Virus record (IMG/VR): IMGVR_UViG_3300024500_000058 | Span: 1 to 38,498 of that record | Origin: a virus | Direction: 5' to 3' (one strand) | DNA length: 38,498 nucleotides | Part shown: positions 6,618-15,462 of the stretch, one piece after another | Layout of the letters: each line of letters opens with the position of its first letter | Position numbering within the stretch: position 1 is the stretch's first letter | Notes under the pieces: model-generated | The model's database searches: none | Told to the model about the DNA's origin: nothing | Seen by the model: only the letters and a program-made list of their open reading frames with translations | Made by a program: the position numbers and the translations under genes

Positions 6618-7325
6618 ATGGAAGAGCAAGTCATCCAGGAGACGCCCGTGGCGACTCCTGACCAGCCCGTGGCTGGAACCGACGCTCCACAGCCTGATTA
6701 CCGAGCCGAATACGAGGCTCAAATCACCGCTCTGAAGACCCAAGCTATCGAAGCCGAGGAACGTTTCCAAGGCATCAAGGCAAAACTCGACGAGGTCTAC
6801 AAGAAGCAGGACGACCAGCGCAAAAAGACGCTGGAAGACCAAGGCCAATGGAAAGACCTTTGGGAGGAAGCCAACCGCACCGCCCAAGAAAAGGACCAAC
6901 AAATCCAAGACCTCCAGCGACAACTGGAGGACATGCGCCAGTCCAACGAATCCGCCGCCATCCGCACCCGCGCCATGGCCGCCATCAGCCAGGCTGGAGC
7001 AATCAATGCAGAACAAATGCTGCAACTTATGCAGAACAATCTGCGTAAGAACGAATCAGGCGCCGTCGTCGTGCTCAACGGCGGTGTAGAGCAGGACCTC
7101 AACTCCTACCTAGCCACCCTGAAAAACCCCGGTTCGGGTTACGAGCACCACTTCAAACCAAGCTCTGCATCTGGAATGGGCGCTAAACCTATTCCCGCCG
7201 GAGTTGCCTCGACTGGAGTAGCAAACCCCTGGAAAGAAGGTTCTATCAACCTTACCCAGCAGCTGCTAATTTCTAGTCAGGACCCTGATCTCGCAGCTGT
7301 GCTGAAGAGAGAAGCAGGACTCTAA
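6618..7325 (+). CDS. Capsid assembly scaffolding protein
   Basis: The 235-residue protein has a low-complexity N-terminus and then a long charged coiled coil (residues about 30-115, rich in E, K, Q and R). After it come an I-S-Q-A-G-A-I-N helix and a C-terminal part with P-W-K-E-G-S-I-N-L-T-Q-Q near residue 205. This layout and the place directly before the major capsid gene fit a phage scaffold that guides prohead assembly and then leaves. No protease motif is seen. Confidence 0.85.
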   Translation: MEEQVIQETPVATPDQPVAGTDAPQPDYRAEYEAQITALKTQAIEAEERFQGIKAKLDEVYKKQDDQRKKTLEDQGQWKDLWEEANRTAQEKDQQIQDLQRQLEDMRQSNESAAIRTRAMAAISQAGAINAEQMLQLMQNNLRKNESGAVVVLNGGVEQDLNSYLATLKNPGSGYEHHFKPSSASGMGAKPIPAGVASTGVANPWKEGSINLTQQLLISSQDPDLAAVLKREAGL

Positions 7326-7345
7326 ACCGCGTCTGTGGCGCTTCA

Positions 7346-7362
7346 CCTAGTCCGTGACTAGG
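7346..7362 (+). other. Hairpin in the leader of the major capsid gene
   Basis: A perfect 7-bp inverted repeat CCTAGTC-CGT-GACTAGG sits 33 bases before the capsid start. No T-run follows, so it is not a terminator. It may stabilise the capsid mRNA 5' end or mark a processing site. Confidence 0.45.
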
Positions 7363-7394
7363 ACCCCGCAAACCCCAATCCCTGGTACGTCGAA

Positions 7395-8474
7395 ATGGCC
7401 GCACCATTTCAGAACTATTCCGGCGGTGTCCTTCTGGCGGACATCGTCAAGCGCAATAACCTCAGCACCTATGTGTCTGAGGCGATCAAAGAGCGCAGCC
7501 TCTTCCTGAAGAGCGGCGCTGTTGTCCGCAACAGCCTGCTGGATGCCCGCGAAGGTGGCACCCGCATCCAGGTGCCCGAGTTCAACCCCGTATCTCCCAC
7601 CGAGGAGATCATGAACGGCACCGCCACCTGGGGCACCAGCACCGCTGGCTACCTGACCCCCCAGAAGATCGGCACCGGCACCCAAATCGCCACCATCTGC
7701 CATCGCGGTTTTGCGTATGCAGTGGACGACGTTGCGATGCTCGCCGCTGGGGAAGACCCCATGCTGCACATCCGCAACCAGCTGGCCGACGCCATCAACA
7801 AGCTGAACAGCGCCCGCCTGTTCTCCCAGCTTGCTGGTCTGTTCGGTTCTGCCCTGTCTGCCAACAGCCTGGACCTGGGTGTGGCCGCCGCTTCCGGCGC
7901 CGCCGAAGCCAACTTCCTGACTGGCGCAGCCGTTGCCCGCGCCCGCAACCTGCTGGGTGAGCGCGGCGAAGAGCTGGACACCCTGGTGGTGCACCCCACC
8001 GTGGGCTTTTACCTGTATCAGGTCGGCCTGCTGACCTTCTCCACCTCCGCACTGGCCGCTTCCGGCTCTGTGGTGTGGGGCGGCGGCGGTGTCGGCGTGA
8101 ACGCCCGCATGATCGGCGAGTTCGCCGGCTGCCGCGTGATCATCGACCCTCAGGTCAACACCGTGGTGCCCGGTACCGCCGGCCACCAGCGTGAGTTCTA
8201 CTGCTATCTGACCAAGTCGGGCACCATCCTTGAGGGTGTGCAGCAGGACCTCCGCATCGAAGCCGACCGCAACATCCTGTCCAAGCAGGACGTGCTCTCC
8301 GTCGATTACCACACCGCCTATCACATCATGGGCACCAAGTGGAACGACGCCGGCGACAACCCCACCAACGGTGGTCTCGCCACCAGCGGCAACTGGGCTG
8401 CCACCTACGACATCGACCTGATCCCCCTGGTTCAGCTCACCGTCAACAGCCCCCTCGACACCACCACCATCTGA
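7395..8474 (+). CDS. Major capsid protein
   Basis: The 359-residue coat protein lies between scaffold and connector genes and is followed by a strong terminator, as expected for the most expressed virion gene. Visible features: a P-F-Q-N-Y-S-G-G start, G-G-T-R-I-Q-V-P-E-F near residue 55, W-G-T-S-T-A-G-Y-L-T near residue 80 before a long spine-like helix (residues about 115-150), V-V-H-P-T near residue 195, and a beta-rich C-terminus. This fits an HK97-fold coat protein without a long N-terminal delta domain, in keeping with the separate scaffold. Confidence 0.9.
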   Translation: MAAPFQNYSGGVLLADIVKRNNLSTYVSEAIKERSLFLKSGAVVRNSLLDAREGGTRIQVPEFNPVSPTEEIMNGTATWGTSTAGYLTPQKIGTGTQIATICHRGFAYAVDDVAMLAAGEDPMLHIRNQLADAINKLNSARLFSQLAGLFGSALSANSLDLGVAAASGAAEANFLTGAAVARARNLLGERGEELDTLVVHPTVGFYLYQVGLLTFSTSALAASGSVVWGGGGVGVNARMIGEFAGCRVIIDPQVNTVVPGTAGHQREFYCYLTKSGTILEGVQQDLRIEADRNILSKQDVLSVDYHTAYHIMGTKWNDAGDNPTNGGLATSGNWAATYDIDLIPLVQLTVNSPLDTTTI

Positions 8475-8496
8475 TAATCAGATCGTGGACGAAGCT

Positions 8497-8521
8497 GCCC
8501 CACCTTCGGGTGGGGCTTTTT
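8497..8521 (+). terminator. Rho-independent terminator after the capsid gene
   Basis: An 8-bp stem GCCCCACC / GGTGGGGC is closed by a TTCG (UUCG) tetraloop and followed by TTTTT. It begins 23 bases after the capsid stop codon. Confidence 0.92.
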
Positions 8522-8530
8522 CATTGCCGC

Positions 8531-8536
8531 TACACT
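8531..8536 (+). promoter_or_regulatory. Putative late -10 box TACACT
   Basis: TACACT lies 29 bases before the GTG at 8560 and 10 bases after the capsid terminator. It continues as GCAATAAAG, like GGAGCAAAG at 3997. It would restart transcription for the connector and tail genes. Confidence 0.5.
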
Positions 8537-8559
8537 GCAATAAAGAATGATTAGTTGCT

Positions 8560-9090
8560 GTGGCCGCCACGATTAACGCCACTTTGCGTAGCGCCTCGGC
8601 CAACAGCTACGTCACGCTGGCCGAAGCAAATAGCTATTTCGAAACCGTCCCCAACTCCAGCACCTGGACCGACAAAACGGACGACGCCAAAAACCGCGCC
8701 CTGATCTCGGCCACGCGCTGGATCGACAGCCTCAACTACCTCGGCGACCGCTGCGACGAAGACCAAGCCCTGAAGTGGCCCCGCAACAACTACGACGTTG
8801 ACGGCGTCGAACTGGAGTGCTCGCTAATCCCAGCCCAGATCAAATACGCCACCTACGAACTGGCCCGCGCTCTTGCCAACGACACTGGCGCCATCACCGA
8901 CGAAACTGGCACCACCGGCCTCTACGACGAGGTGCAGCTTGGCGACATGAAGGTCAAATACAACACCCGCAGCCAAGCCGTTGGCACGATCAACAACGTC
9001 TTCGACAAATACCCCTGGCTCCAGAGCTACCTCGGCCCCTACTGCTTAGGCGGTTCCGGCTCCTTCCAACTCCGCGTCTACCGAGGCTGA
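8560..9090 (+). CDS. Head-tail connector (DnaT-like family in phage annotation)
   Basis: The 176-residue protein starts with GTG at 8560. The pattern Y-V-T-L-A-E-A-N-S-Y-F, then A-L-I-S-A-T-R-W-I-D-S-L-N-Y, then A-L-K-W-P-R-N, then a helix K-Y-A-T-Y-E-L-A-R-A-L is that of the family labelled DnaT-like ssDNA-binding in domain databases. In phages this family sits at the head-tail connector position, directly after the capsid gene as here. It most likely caps the portal as an adaptor ring; a DNA-binding role is not supported by context. Confidence 0.8.
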   Translation: MAATINATLRSASANSYVTLAEANSYFETVPNSSTWTDKTDDAKNRALISATRWIDSLNYLGDRCDEDQALKWPRNNYDVDGVELECSLIPAQIKYATYELARALANDTGAITDETGTTGLYDEVQLGDMKVKYNTRSQAVGTINNVFDKYPWLQSYLGPYCLGGSGSFQLRVYRG

Positions 9091-9091
9091 C

Positions 9092-9478
9092 ATGGCTGGA
9101 ACACTCGACACACTGTTCAAAACCGTCGCCAAGGACGTGGTATCAGATCTTGGTACCGCCTTCGACACCAGCATCACGTATACCCGCAAAGTTTCCCCGT
9201 CTTACGACGTAGACACCGGAGCACTAACTACAACCAACACCAGCTACTCCAGTATCAAAGTTCCGGTTGAGTTTGTCGTTTCAGAGGAAGAGGAAGGCCG
9301 CGAACAACGCCAGGCCAAGGTGTACATAACGCCCGACAAAATCGGCAGCAACCAGCCGACTTTGCAGGACGAGATCATCCTTACTTACGCTGGATCTAGC
9401 CGCACAGCCCAGATCACCGACATCCGCACCTATCGCGGCGGCCAAGAATACCTCTACATCCTGCTGGTGCGCTTCTAA
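9092..9478 (+). CDS. Head closure / head-tail joining protein
   Basis: The 128-residue protein is beta-rich in its second half (Q-A-K-V-Y-I-T, D-E-I-I-L-T-Y, Y-I-L-L-V-R-F). It follows the adaptor-like gene by one base and overlaps the next gene by one base. Size, fold type and order (adaptor, stopper, tail completion, terminator) fit the head-closure protein. Sequence identity to named families is not obvious. Confidence 0.65.
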   Translation: MAGTLDTLFKTVAKDVVSDLGTAFDTSITYTRKVSPSYDVDTGALTTTNTSYSSIKVPVEFVVSEEEEGREQRQAKVYITPDKIGSNQPTLQDEIILTYAGSSRTAQITDIRTYRGGQEYLYILLVRF

Positions 9479-10029
9479 TGGCAGCTCGCAGCTACAAAAA
9501 CCTAAAAGCGGATATAAAAGCTCAACTAACGGCGGATTTTAATGCGCTAATCCAACTAAGTATCGAAGAACTGGCGCGACCCACAGTCAGTCCTGTTTTG
9601 ACTGGTTTTTTTGCTTCTAGCTGGAAAGCCGGAACTACCCGCCCCCGTGCCCGCGACGAAAGAGAGAACTTCTCCCCCTGGAGTGCCATCAAAACCGAAA
9701 GTCGCGCCAACGGTTACGTGGTGCTTGCTGCCGGTGAGCAACCAATTATTGAACCTCGGTATCCAGTACCTCAATTCAAGTTGGGTCAATCGGTATTTAT
9801 CGGCAATACCGCTAAGTATGCCGCTGATGCCCTGGCATCCCCCAAAAACCAGATTCCCAATTTTGTGCAGGGCGAAATGAACGATCTGATCAAGTCTGTG
9901 TTTAGCGATAGCAACAGACCCAGGATTCGCGTTGCTTCTGGCCGTGGAGAAGGTCCACGCGGTCTGTTTGGATTGCTCGGCGGCAATCAGCAGTATGTTT
10001 CGTATGAAGTGCCGGGTGAAATGCCATGA
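9478..10029 (+). CDS. Tail completion / neck protein (HK97 gp10-like)
   Basis: The 183-residue basic protein has L-S-I-E-E-L-A-R-P-T-V-S-P-V-L-T-G-F-F-A-S-S-W near its N-terminus, the 'P-V-x-T-G-x-x-x-x-S-W' pattern of the HK97 gp10/neck family. A later G-N-T-A-K-Y-A segment is also typical. Position between head closure and tail terminator fits. The next gene starts 4 bases before its stop (ATGA). Confidence 0.72.
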   Translation: MAARSYKNLKADIKAQLTADFNALIQLSIEELARPTVSPVLTGFFASSWKAGTTRPRARDERENFSPWSAIKTESRANGYVVLAAGEQPIIEPRYPVPQFKLGQSVFIGNTAKYAADALASPKNQIPNFVQGEMNDLIKSVFSDSNRPRIRVASGRGEGPRGLFGLLGGNQQYVSYEVPGEMP

Positions 10030-10454
10030 GTCTTGTAAATGTCCGCGCCGCATTCGAAAAAGCAGTAAAAACTGCTGTCAACGCCGCCGATAACACTGTC
10101 ACCTTGGTCTACGACAACACTCCTTACACCACACCCAGCAAAACGACGAAGTATCTGACCATGTCGGTCAACTTCAATCGCTCTACGCTCCAGAACATGG
10201 GCGCGGCAAGCGATTTCTACACGGGCGTCATCACCTGCCGAGTATTCGTACCTAAATCCGCTGGAACGTCTGTCCTTGCCGCCATCAGCGAAGCGGTGAT
10301 CGACGGCCTGACTTCCGTCAACGCCTCGGGCTACACCGACAGCTACAGCTGCGACCCCCGCGTCCTCGACATCGTCGGCCCCACACCGTTAGACATTGAA
10401 GACCGCTCCCACTTTGTGGGACTGATCTCTTGCCAGTTCACAGCAAATGCCTAG
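10026..10454 (+). CDS. Tail terminator-like protein (DUF4128-like)
   Basis: The 142-residue protein begins with a helix V-N-V-R-A-A-F-E-K-A-V-K and continues as an alpha/beta fold with F-Y-T-G-V-I-T-C-R-V-F-V-P. In phages the gene just before the tail chaperones usually encodes the terminator ring that caps the tail tube. The ATGA overlap with the preceding gene supports coupling. Family placement is moderate. Confidence 0.68.
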   Translation: MSLVNVRAAFEKAVKTAVNAADNTVTLVYDNTPYTTPSKTTKYLTMSVNFNRSTLQNMGAASDFYTGVITCRVFVPKSAGTSVLAAISEAVIDGLTSVNASGYTDSYSCDPRVLDIVGPTPLDIEDRSHFVGLISCQFTANA

Positions 10455-10456
10455 TG

Positions 10457-10462
10457 TATTAT
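10457..10462 (+). promoter_or_regulatory. Weak candidate late -10 box TATTAT
   Basis: TATTAT lies 27 bases before the ATG at 10484 in a 29-base gap. It matches the sigma-70 -10 consensus at five of six positions and has the same spacing to the start codon as the TAnACT boxes. Confidence 0.35.
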
Positions 10463-10483
10463 TGAAGAAGCATCTTTTTTGAA

Positions 10484-10834
10484 ATGCGAGCTGCAGAACT
10501 CCTGCGCAACAAGTTCGGCGTCAGCCAGCTGTACAAGCACGAGGTAAAAATCGAAGGCGAGACCGTGCTGGAGATCTACTGGCACCCTTTGACCATCGCC
10601 GAGCGTGAGTCAATCCAGAAGAAGTCCGACTCTGAGGACGCCAACGAGTTTGCCCTCAGCCTGATGCTGGAGAAGGCTCTCGACAAAGACGGCAAGCGCC
10701 TATTTGCAGACGGCGATCGTGCCACTCTCCGCCGTGAGGTCGAAGCCAGCATCCTCCAGGAAATCCAGCTGGCGATGCTGACCTCCGGCGCCGAGTCCCG
10801 CGTGGAGGAAGCGAAGGCTGCGCTTAAAAGCTAA
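10484..10834 (+). CDS. Tail assembly chaperone, short form (G-like)
   Basis: The 116-residue protein lies directly before the tape measure region, where lambda gpG-type chaperones lie. It contains E-I-Y-W-H-P-L-T-I-A-E-R-E-S-I-Q and helical segments ending E-E-A-K-A-A-L-K-S. It binds the tape measure protein during tail assembly and is not in the finished virion. Its last codons CTT AAA AGC TAA form a probable slip site that yields the longer GT form. Confidence 0.8.
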   Translation: MRAAELLRNKFGVSQLYKHEVKIEGETVLEIYWHPLTIAERESIQKKSDSEDANEFALSLMLEKALDKDGKRLFADGDRATLRREVEASILQEIQLAMLTSGAESRVEEAKAALKS

Positions 10835-11015
10835 CCGCGACTGGTTTTTTATCTACTTCTTGGCCAAGGAGCTGGGCACGACGGTTGCCCAGCTCTCACA
10901 GCACCTAACCCAAGAAGAACTTGTCGGCTGGGCAGCCTTTTTCGAGCTGCGCAACGAAGAGGAAGAAAAAGCCATGCAACGGGCAAAAACACGATCCCGC
11001 GTAAACACGATGTAG
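10484..11015 (+). CDS. Tail assembly chaperone, frameshifted long form (GT-like)
   Basis: A +1 shift on the AAA at 10826-10828 (slipping to AAA at 10827-10829) joins the first 115 codons to an open +1 frame of 61 codons ending TAG at 11013-11015, about 176 residues in all. The added part begins A-N-R-D-W-F-F-I-Y-F-L-A-K-E-L-G and contains E-L-V-G-W-A-A-F-F-E-L-R, the signature-like segment of lambda-type T chaperone domains. The +1 frame has a stop at 10779-10781, so the shift must occur between 10782 and 10834. No ATG precedes the conserved T domain, so separate initiation is unlikely. Confidence 0.72.
10823..10834 (+). other. Predicted +1 ribosomal frameshift site
   Basis: CTT AAA AGC TAA in the G frame: tRNA-Lys can re-pair with AAA one base downstream, just before a stop codon two codons away. 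The outcome frame is +1 (equivalent to -2). Confidence 0.6.
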
Positions 11016-11054
11016 TCGCAGTAAGCTGGGACGTAAGAATCCCGACGCGCACCA

Positions 11055-14000
11055 GTGGCTGAATATAACGTCGATATTCAGGTCAAAGCCCAAACAGGGC
11101 AGGCCGAAAAGGAAATTACACGCCTTGTCGGAAAACTGAAGCAGATCGAGACTGTAGACATTCTTCCGAAAACTTCAACAGCAAATATAAAAAGAGCAAC
11201 GCAGGATGTAGATAATCTCAGTAAAACCTACAACAGATTAAAACTGGTATTGGGGACTGGCGGTGTCGCTGGTGCTGTAAGTGTACTATCGCGTGGTGTC
11301 GGCGATCTCGGTAGTGTTATAGCGGAAATTGGTAAAATTCCAGGCCTCGGAGCATTACGTGACTATGGTGAACAAGCTATACAAGCTACCGCAAACGTAA
11401 ATCACTTAACTAACTCACTCACGTCTTTAGCTAGCCATGCTCCGGTTACAACAGCCGCTATCGGTGCCCTTGGTGTAGCCGCTTATGCTTTTAGTGATCA
11501 AATAGGCGCTGCCACAGCAAAAGCAGGTCAATTTTTTGGTGAAATAAGAGACTTGATTGCGTCTGGAGTAGTCACGCAGCTGAATGATGATCTTGTACTC
11601 ACAAACAAAGCTCTTGTAGAATTAGCTAAAGCTGAGGGACTTACAGGACTCAAACAACTTCTTAGAGATGCACAACAAGAATCAAACGGCTTAATTTCAA
11701 CAGACGAAAAATATAGAGAGTCTGTTATCTTAACTTTAGATGTACAAAAAGCCATCAACGAAGAGATGGCACGAAGGCGGCTTATTTACAGCAATCTGAC
11801 TTCGGATGAAAGATCTTTACGTGCTCAGATAGAACAAAATGTACGTGCCAGCAAGGCCGGTAGACAAACAAGCGGTTTTGCCGAGTTTAGTCAAGCGGCT
11901 GGTGCGCAAACAGCTATTGATAAATCCATTCGGAGACAAGAAGATCGTATAGCTAAACGGCTTCGCGGTTTTGAATTTCAAATCCCTCAGCTTGCCCTAC
12001 CGGCATTTGAAGAACGCGGATTAAACACGCTTGTTGATAGCTACGATACAGCTTTAAGTAAAACCCAACAACTCACAAACGCTACCACTACAGCTGCTAA
12101 TGTATCTGCTGCATTAGCCGACAATAATACCCGAGGGGCACGCTTTATAGAGAAAAGTGCGGAATACGCGGAGTTACTGGGGGCATATTACAAAAAAGAC
12201 GCTTTACCTGCAATTAAAGATACACAAAAACAAGTTGCTGACACGAACAAACTGTACAAAAATACTTTAGATATAACCTATCCACAGATAGAGGCTCAAA
12301 GACAACTGTTGGATCTGGAAAACGCACAGACAGCTGCTACTAAACGAACTAATGCCGCACAAAAAGAACGCGGCAAGTTACTAGAAAACCTTGCCCTTGG
12401 AGCTGGTTTTCCACTCTTATTCGGAGGAGGTATTGGTGCTATCGGAGGAGGTCTGGCCGGTTCATTTGTCGGCCAAGGATTTGGCGGTCAAATCATAGGT
12501 AGCGCTTTAGGGCAGATAGTTGATCGTGCAATCCAAGCTGTAGGAACTCTCGGGCAAGCTCTTGTGCCCGCTACTGCAGATATAAACGCGCTTACTAAAG
12601 CAGCAGGTCTGGCAGGAACAGAGACAGAGCAGCTTATAGGTAGTTTTGAATCCGCAGACGATTCTGCGACTGCTTTGGATGCGGCTACGCGCCAGATGGC
12701 GTTGACAGTAGGTAATGAGGGCGTAAAAGCGTTGATTGCTTTTGGAAGTGAAACGCAGCAATTAACAAACCAGTGGAACATTTTAATGACACAAGTAGGA
12801 GCAGGGCTGGCCACACTGCTGACAGGTCCTGTAAGTGAACTTGTAAAGATGGTGGAGCGCACTGCTGCTATCGGTGTCGCCCGTACATCAGAAGATCCTG
12901 TACTTAAAAGTTTGTTCAACCAGCTAAAAGCTGCACCGTCTCCGATCGTACTCGGTCCAGGATCTACAGTCGATTTTGGCGAAGGCAGAAGACTGGAACT
13001 CGAAGATCAGATCTTAAAACGTGTACAGGAACTTAGAGCAGAAGAGGAAAATAGACTGAGAAATTTAGAGCGTATTAACACGACACGAAAGACTGAACTG
13101 GATATTTTAGATATACAAATCAGCCTAGCTGGTACCTCTGGCAAACTAGAAGATAGTAATGTATACGCTCTACAACAAAAACTTATTTACCGGAAATTTG
13201 ATCTGGAATACCAGAACGCTGTAAATAAAGGTCTATCAAAAGAACTGGTGCTGCGCCAATTAACCTTAGATCTTGCGGTCCTAAAACAGCAACGAGAGCA
13301 AGCTCTTGCACAAGCACAAGAGCAAGCTGCGCGAGAAGCTGAGCGCCAGCAGAAAGAGCAGGAGCGTATAGTTGAAAAAATGAACGCTCAGTATCTGGCT
13401 AGCAGACAAAGTCACGAACTTGCTAAAAGAGATCTGGCGATAGCTCAATCAGAACTCGGTTTCAGTCGGCTGCAGGCGGAATACGACAAAGATCGTGCCG
13501 TGCGGATGGATGATTTCCGTAAGAAATACAGTGAGGCTTTAAGCGAGCAAGAACAGGAAGAACTTGTTGCTACTCATCTGTTACAAGCAGAAACTGCACG
13601 TTTAGAGTACATAAAAGCTCAAAATGCAGAGTTTTATAGGCAAGTAGATTTGGCTTCTATGGTAGACGATAGAACCAGAAGCATTGTAAATAATTTAGAG
13701 TCTTTATTTACGCTAGACATTGATTTTAGTGGGCTTTTAGCTGCAGATACATTTGCCTCTGAGTTAGAACGTGTACGTGAAGAACTGGAAAAACTTGTCA
13801 GCCCTGTCGGCCAGGTAACAAAAGCAGCCGAGGGCATTGGTGGCGCATTTTCAACATCTTTCACCGATGCTATTAACGGTTCTATTTCTGCTCAACAGGC
13901 ATTAGCCAACTTCTTCCAAAATACCGCTAACGCTTTTATGGATATGGCTGCCCAAATGATCGCAAAGTATATCCAAATGCAGATTATCGGCCTGGCCACC

Positions 14001-14372
14001 AGCTTTTTCCCTGGAGGAGGTCTGTTCAAAGGGGCAGGACCTGTGCAATTCCCTAGCAGCACGAATGTAGGTATCAGTGGCTTTGCAATGCCAAAACTGA
14101 TCGGTAAAGCGGCTGGAGGTCCGGTTTCCGCTGGTTCGTCCTACCTCGTCGGCGAGCGCGGCCCGGAGATGTTTGTGCCACGCACCAGCGGCAGCATTTA
14201 TCCCAACGATGCCATGGGCATTGGCGGCGGAAATATCACCGTTAATGTGGATGCAACTGGAACTAGCGTCCAAGGAAACGGCGACGATTCGAAGCGGTTG
14301 GGCGAGGCTATCGGCGTCGCCATCCGCCAAGAACTCATCAAGCAGAAACGCCCCGGAGGCCTGCTCGCATAA
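11055..14372 (+). CDS. Tail tape measure protein
   Basis: The 1105-residue protein starts with GTG at 11055. Long helical and coiled-coil parts (residues about 1-60, 380-440, 650-860) flank glycine-rich hydrophobic segments. One near residue 445 reads L-G-A-G-F-P-L-L-F-G-G-G-I and continues G-A-I-G-G-G-L-A-G. The C-terminus has A-A-G-G-P-V-S-A-G-S-S-Y-L-V-G-E-R-G-P-E, typical of tape measure proteins. It sets tail length and later leaves with the DNA. Most of the gene (about 11.1-14.1 kb) is clearly richer in A+T and uses codons such as AGA, TTA and GTA that are scarce in neighbours; base composition changes sharply near 14110. Confidence 0.92.
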   Translation: MAEYNVDIQVKAQTGQAEKEITRLVGKLKQIETVDILPKTSTANIKRATQDVDNLSKTYNRLKLVLGTGGVAGAVSVLSRGVGDLGSVIAEIGKIPGLGALRDYGEQAIQATANVNHLTNSLTSLASHAPVTTAAIGALGVAAYAFSDQIGAATAKAGQFFGEIRDLIASGVVTQLNDDLVLTNKALVELAKAEGLTGLKQLLRDAQQESNGLISTDEKYRESVILTLDVQKAINEEMARRRLIYSNLTSDERSLRAQIEQNVRASKAGRQTSGFAEFSQAAGAQTAIDKSIRRQEDRIAKRLRGFEFQIPQLALPAFEERGLNTLVDSYDTALSKTQQLTNATTTAANVSAALADNNTRGARFIEKSAEYAELLGAYYKKDALPAIKDTQKQVADTNKLYKNTLDITYPQIEAQRQLLDLENAQTAATKRTNAAQKERGKLLENLALGAGFPLLFGGGIGAIGGGLAGSFVGQGFGGQIIGSALGQIVDRAIQAVGTLGQALVPATADINALTKAAGLAGTETEQLIGSFESADDSATALDAATRQMALTVGNEGVKALIAFGSETQQLTNQWNILMTQVGAGLATLLTGPVSELVKMVERTAAIGVARTSEDPVLKSLFNQLKAAPSPIVLGPGSTVDFGEGRRLELEDQILKRVQELRAEEENRLRNLERINTTRKTELDILDIQISLAGTSGKLEDSNVYALQQKLIYRKFDLEYQNAVNKGLSKELVLRQLTLDLAVLKQQREQALAQAQEQAAREAERQQKEQERIVEKMNAQYLASRQSHELAKRDLAIAQSELGFSRLQAEYDKDRAVRMDDFRKKYSEALSEQEQEELVATHLLQAETARLEYIKAQNAEFYRQVDLASMVDDRTRSIVNNLESLFTLDIDFSGLLAADTFASELERVREELEKLVSPVGQVTKAAEGIGGAFSTSFTDAINGSISAQQALANFFQNTANAFMDMAAQMIAKYIQMQIIGLATSFFPGGGLFKGAGPVQFPSSTNVGISGFAMPKLIGKAAGGPVSAGSSYLVGERGPEMFVPRTSGSIYPNDAMGIGGGNITVNVDATGTSVQGNGDDSKRLGEAIGVAIRQELIKQKRPGGLLA

Positions 14373-14719
14373 TGGCTACCTTCCCTTCAATCACACCCAC
14401 CTACGGCGCCCAGAAAACTAGCCGCCCCAATATCCGCACTGTCCAGTTCGGTGATGGCTATCAACAACGCTTGCTGTACGGCATCCCTTCCCACATGAAC
14501 CCGAAGGAGTGGAACTTGACCTGGGAAGTCTCGGAAACTGATGCGGACACCATCGAAACATTTTTGAACGCCCGCGCCGAAGACGCCGCCAGCTTTGACT
14601 GGACACCCCTAGACGAAGCCACCGCTTACAAGTGGATATGCCAGGAGTGGAGCAAAACCATCCCCTATAAAAATCGCGCCACGATCAGCGCCACCTTCCG
14701 GCAAGTATTTGAACCGTAA
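14372..14719 (+). CDS. Minor tail protein M-like
   Basis: The 115-residue protein fits the lambda gpM family: an F-G-D-G-Y-Q-Q-R motif near residue 28, W-N-L-T-W-E near residue 50, and a C-terminal T-I-S-A-T-F-R-Q-V-F. GpM-type proteins form the distal tail ring at the tube end. Starts overlapping the tape measure stop by one base and itself overlaps the L-like gene by one base. Confidence 0.85.
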   Translation: MATFPSITPTYGAQKTSRPNIRTVQFGDGYQQRLLYGIPSHMNPKEWNLTWEVSETDADTIETFLNARAEDAASFDWTPLDEATAYKWICQEWSKTIPYKNRATISATFRQVFEP

Positions 14720-15462
14720 TGGCAGTCCCCACTTCTGAGCTACAGAAGATCAACCCAAGCAGCATTATTGAGCTGTTTGAGCTGGAACTGTTCGCCAACA
14801 TCCATGGCACGGCGTTCACCTACCGATTCCACGCTGGCACTAATGCGCTAACTACAAACGGGAATATCGTCTGGGCGACCAATACCTACACAGCTCTTCC
14901 GATTGAGGTTGAGGGTTTTGAATACAACGCCGAAAGCGGCAGCCTGCCACGCCCGACAATCCGCGTCGCCAACCTGCTAGGCAGCATCACCGCAATCCTG
15001 CTGAGCGTCAATCAGACCACACCCGGCAATGATTTGACTGGTGCCAAACTGACGCGCATCCGCACGCTGGTCCGCTACATCGACGGCGCAAACTTCACAG
15101 GCGGCACCAACCCCTACGGCACGCCTGACACCAGCGCCAAGCTGCCAGACGAGATTTACTACATCGCCCGCAAGGTTGCCGAGAACCGCGACGCGGTGGA
15201 GTTCGAGGCGGCGGCATCGTTTGACCTTGCCGGTGTCCGCGCACCGAAGCGGCAGTGCAGCGCCAACCTCTGCCCGTGGGTCTACAAGGGTTCCGAGTGT
15301 GGCTACGCCGGGACTAAGTATTTCGACGAGAACGACAAAGCTGTTGCCAGTTCTGCCAGTGATGTATGCGGCAAACGGCTAAGCAGTTGTCAGGCGCGAT
15401 TCGGCGCTACGGCTGAACTACCCTTCGGCGCATTCCCCGGCATTGGTGCGTTCAACGGATGA
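14719..15462 (+). CDS. Minor tail protein L-like, probable Fe-S protein
   Basis: The 247-residue protein starts with the family-like [15 protein letters not shown] segment. The C-terminal domain carries C-S-A-N-L-C-P, then S-E-C-G-Y, then V-C-G-K-R-L-S-S-C, the cysteine pattern that binds a 4Fe-4S cluster in lambda gpL. It forms part of the tail tip between the tube and the J-like protein. One-base overlap with gpM-like and 4-base overlap with gpK-like genes. Confidence 0.87.
   Translation: MAVPTSELQKINPSSIIELFELELFANIHGTAFTYRFHAGTNALTTNGNIVWATNTYTALPIEVEGFEYNAESGSLPRPTIRVANLLGSITAILLSVNQTTPGNDLTGAKLTRIRTLVRYIDGANFTGGTNPYGTPDTSAKLPDEIYYIARKVAENRDAVEFEAAASFDLAGVRAPKRQCSANLCPWVYKGSECGYAGTKYFDENDKAVASSASDVCGKRLSSCQARFGATAELPFGAFPGIGAFNG

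Noticed and set aside
7347-8324. Long leftward open frame of 325 codons opposite the capsid gene
   Set aside because: It is antisense to a highly biased GC-rich gene; G/A/V-rich composition without domains is typical of a shadow frame.
9556-10053. Leftward frame of 165 codons over the neck protein gene
   Set aside because: Antisense shadow without recognisable motif; region fully used by rightward coupled genes.
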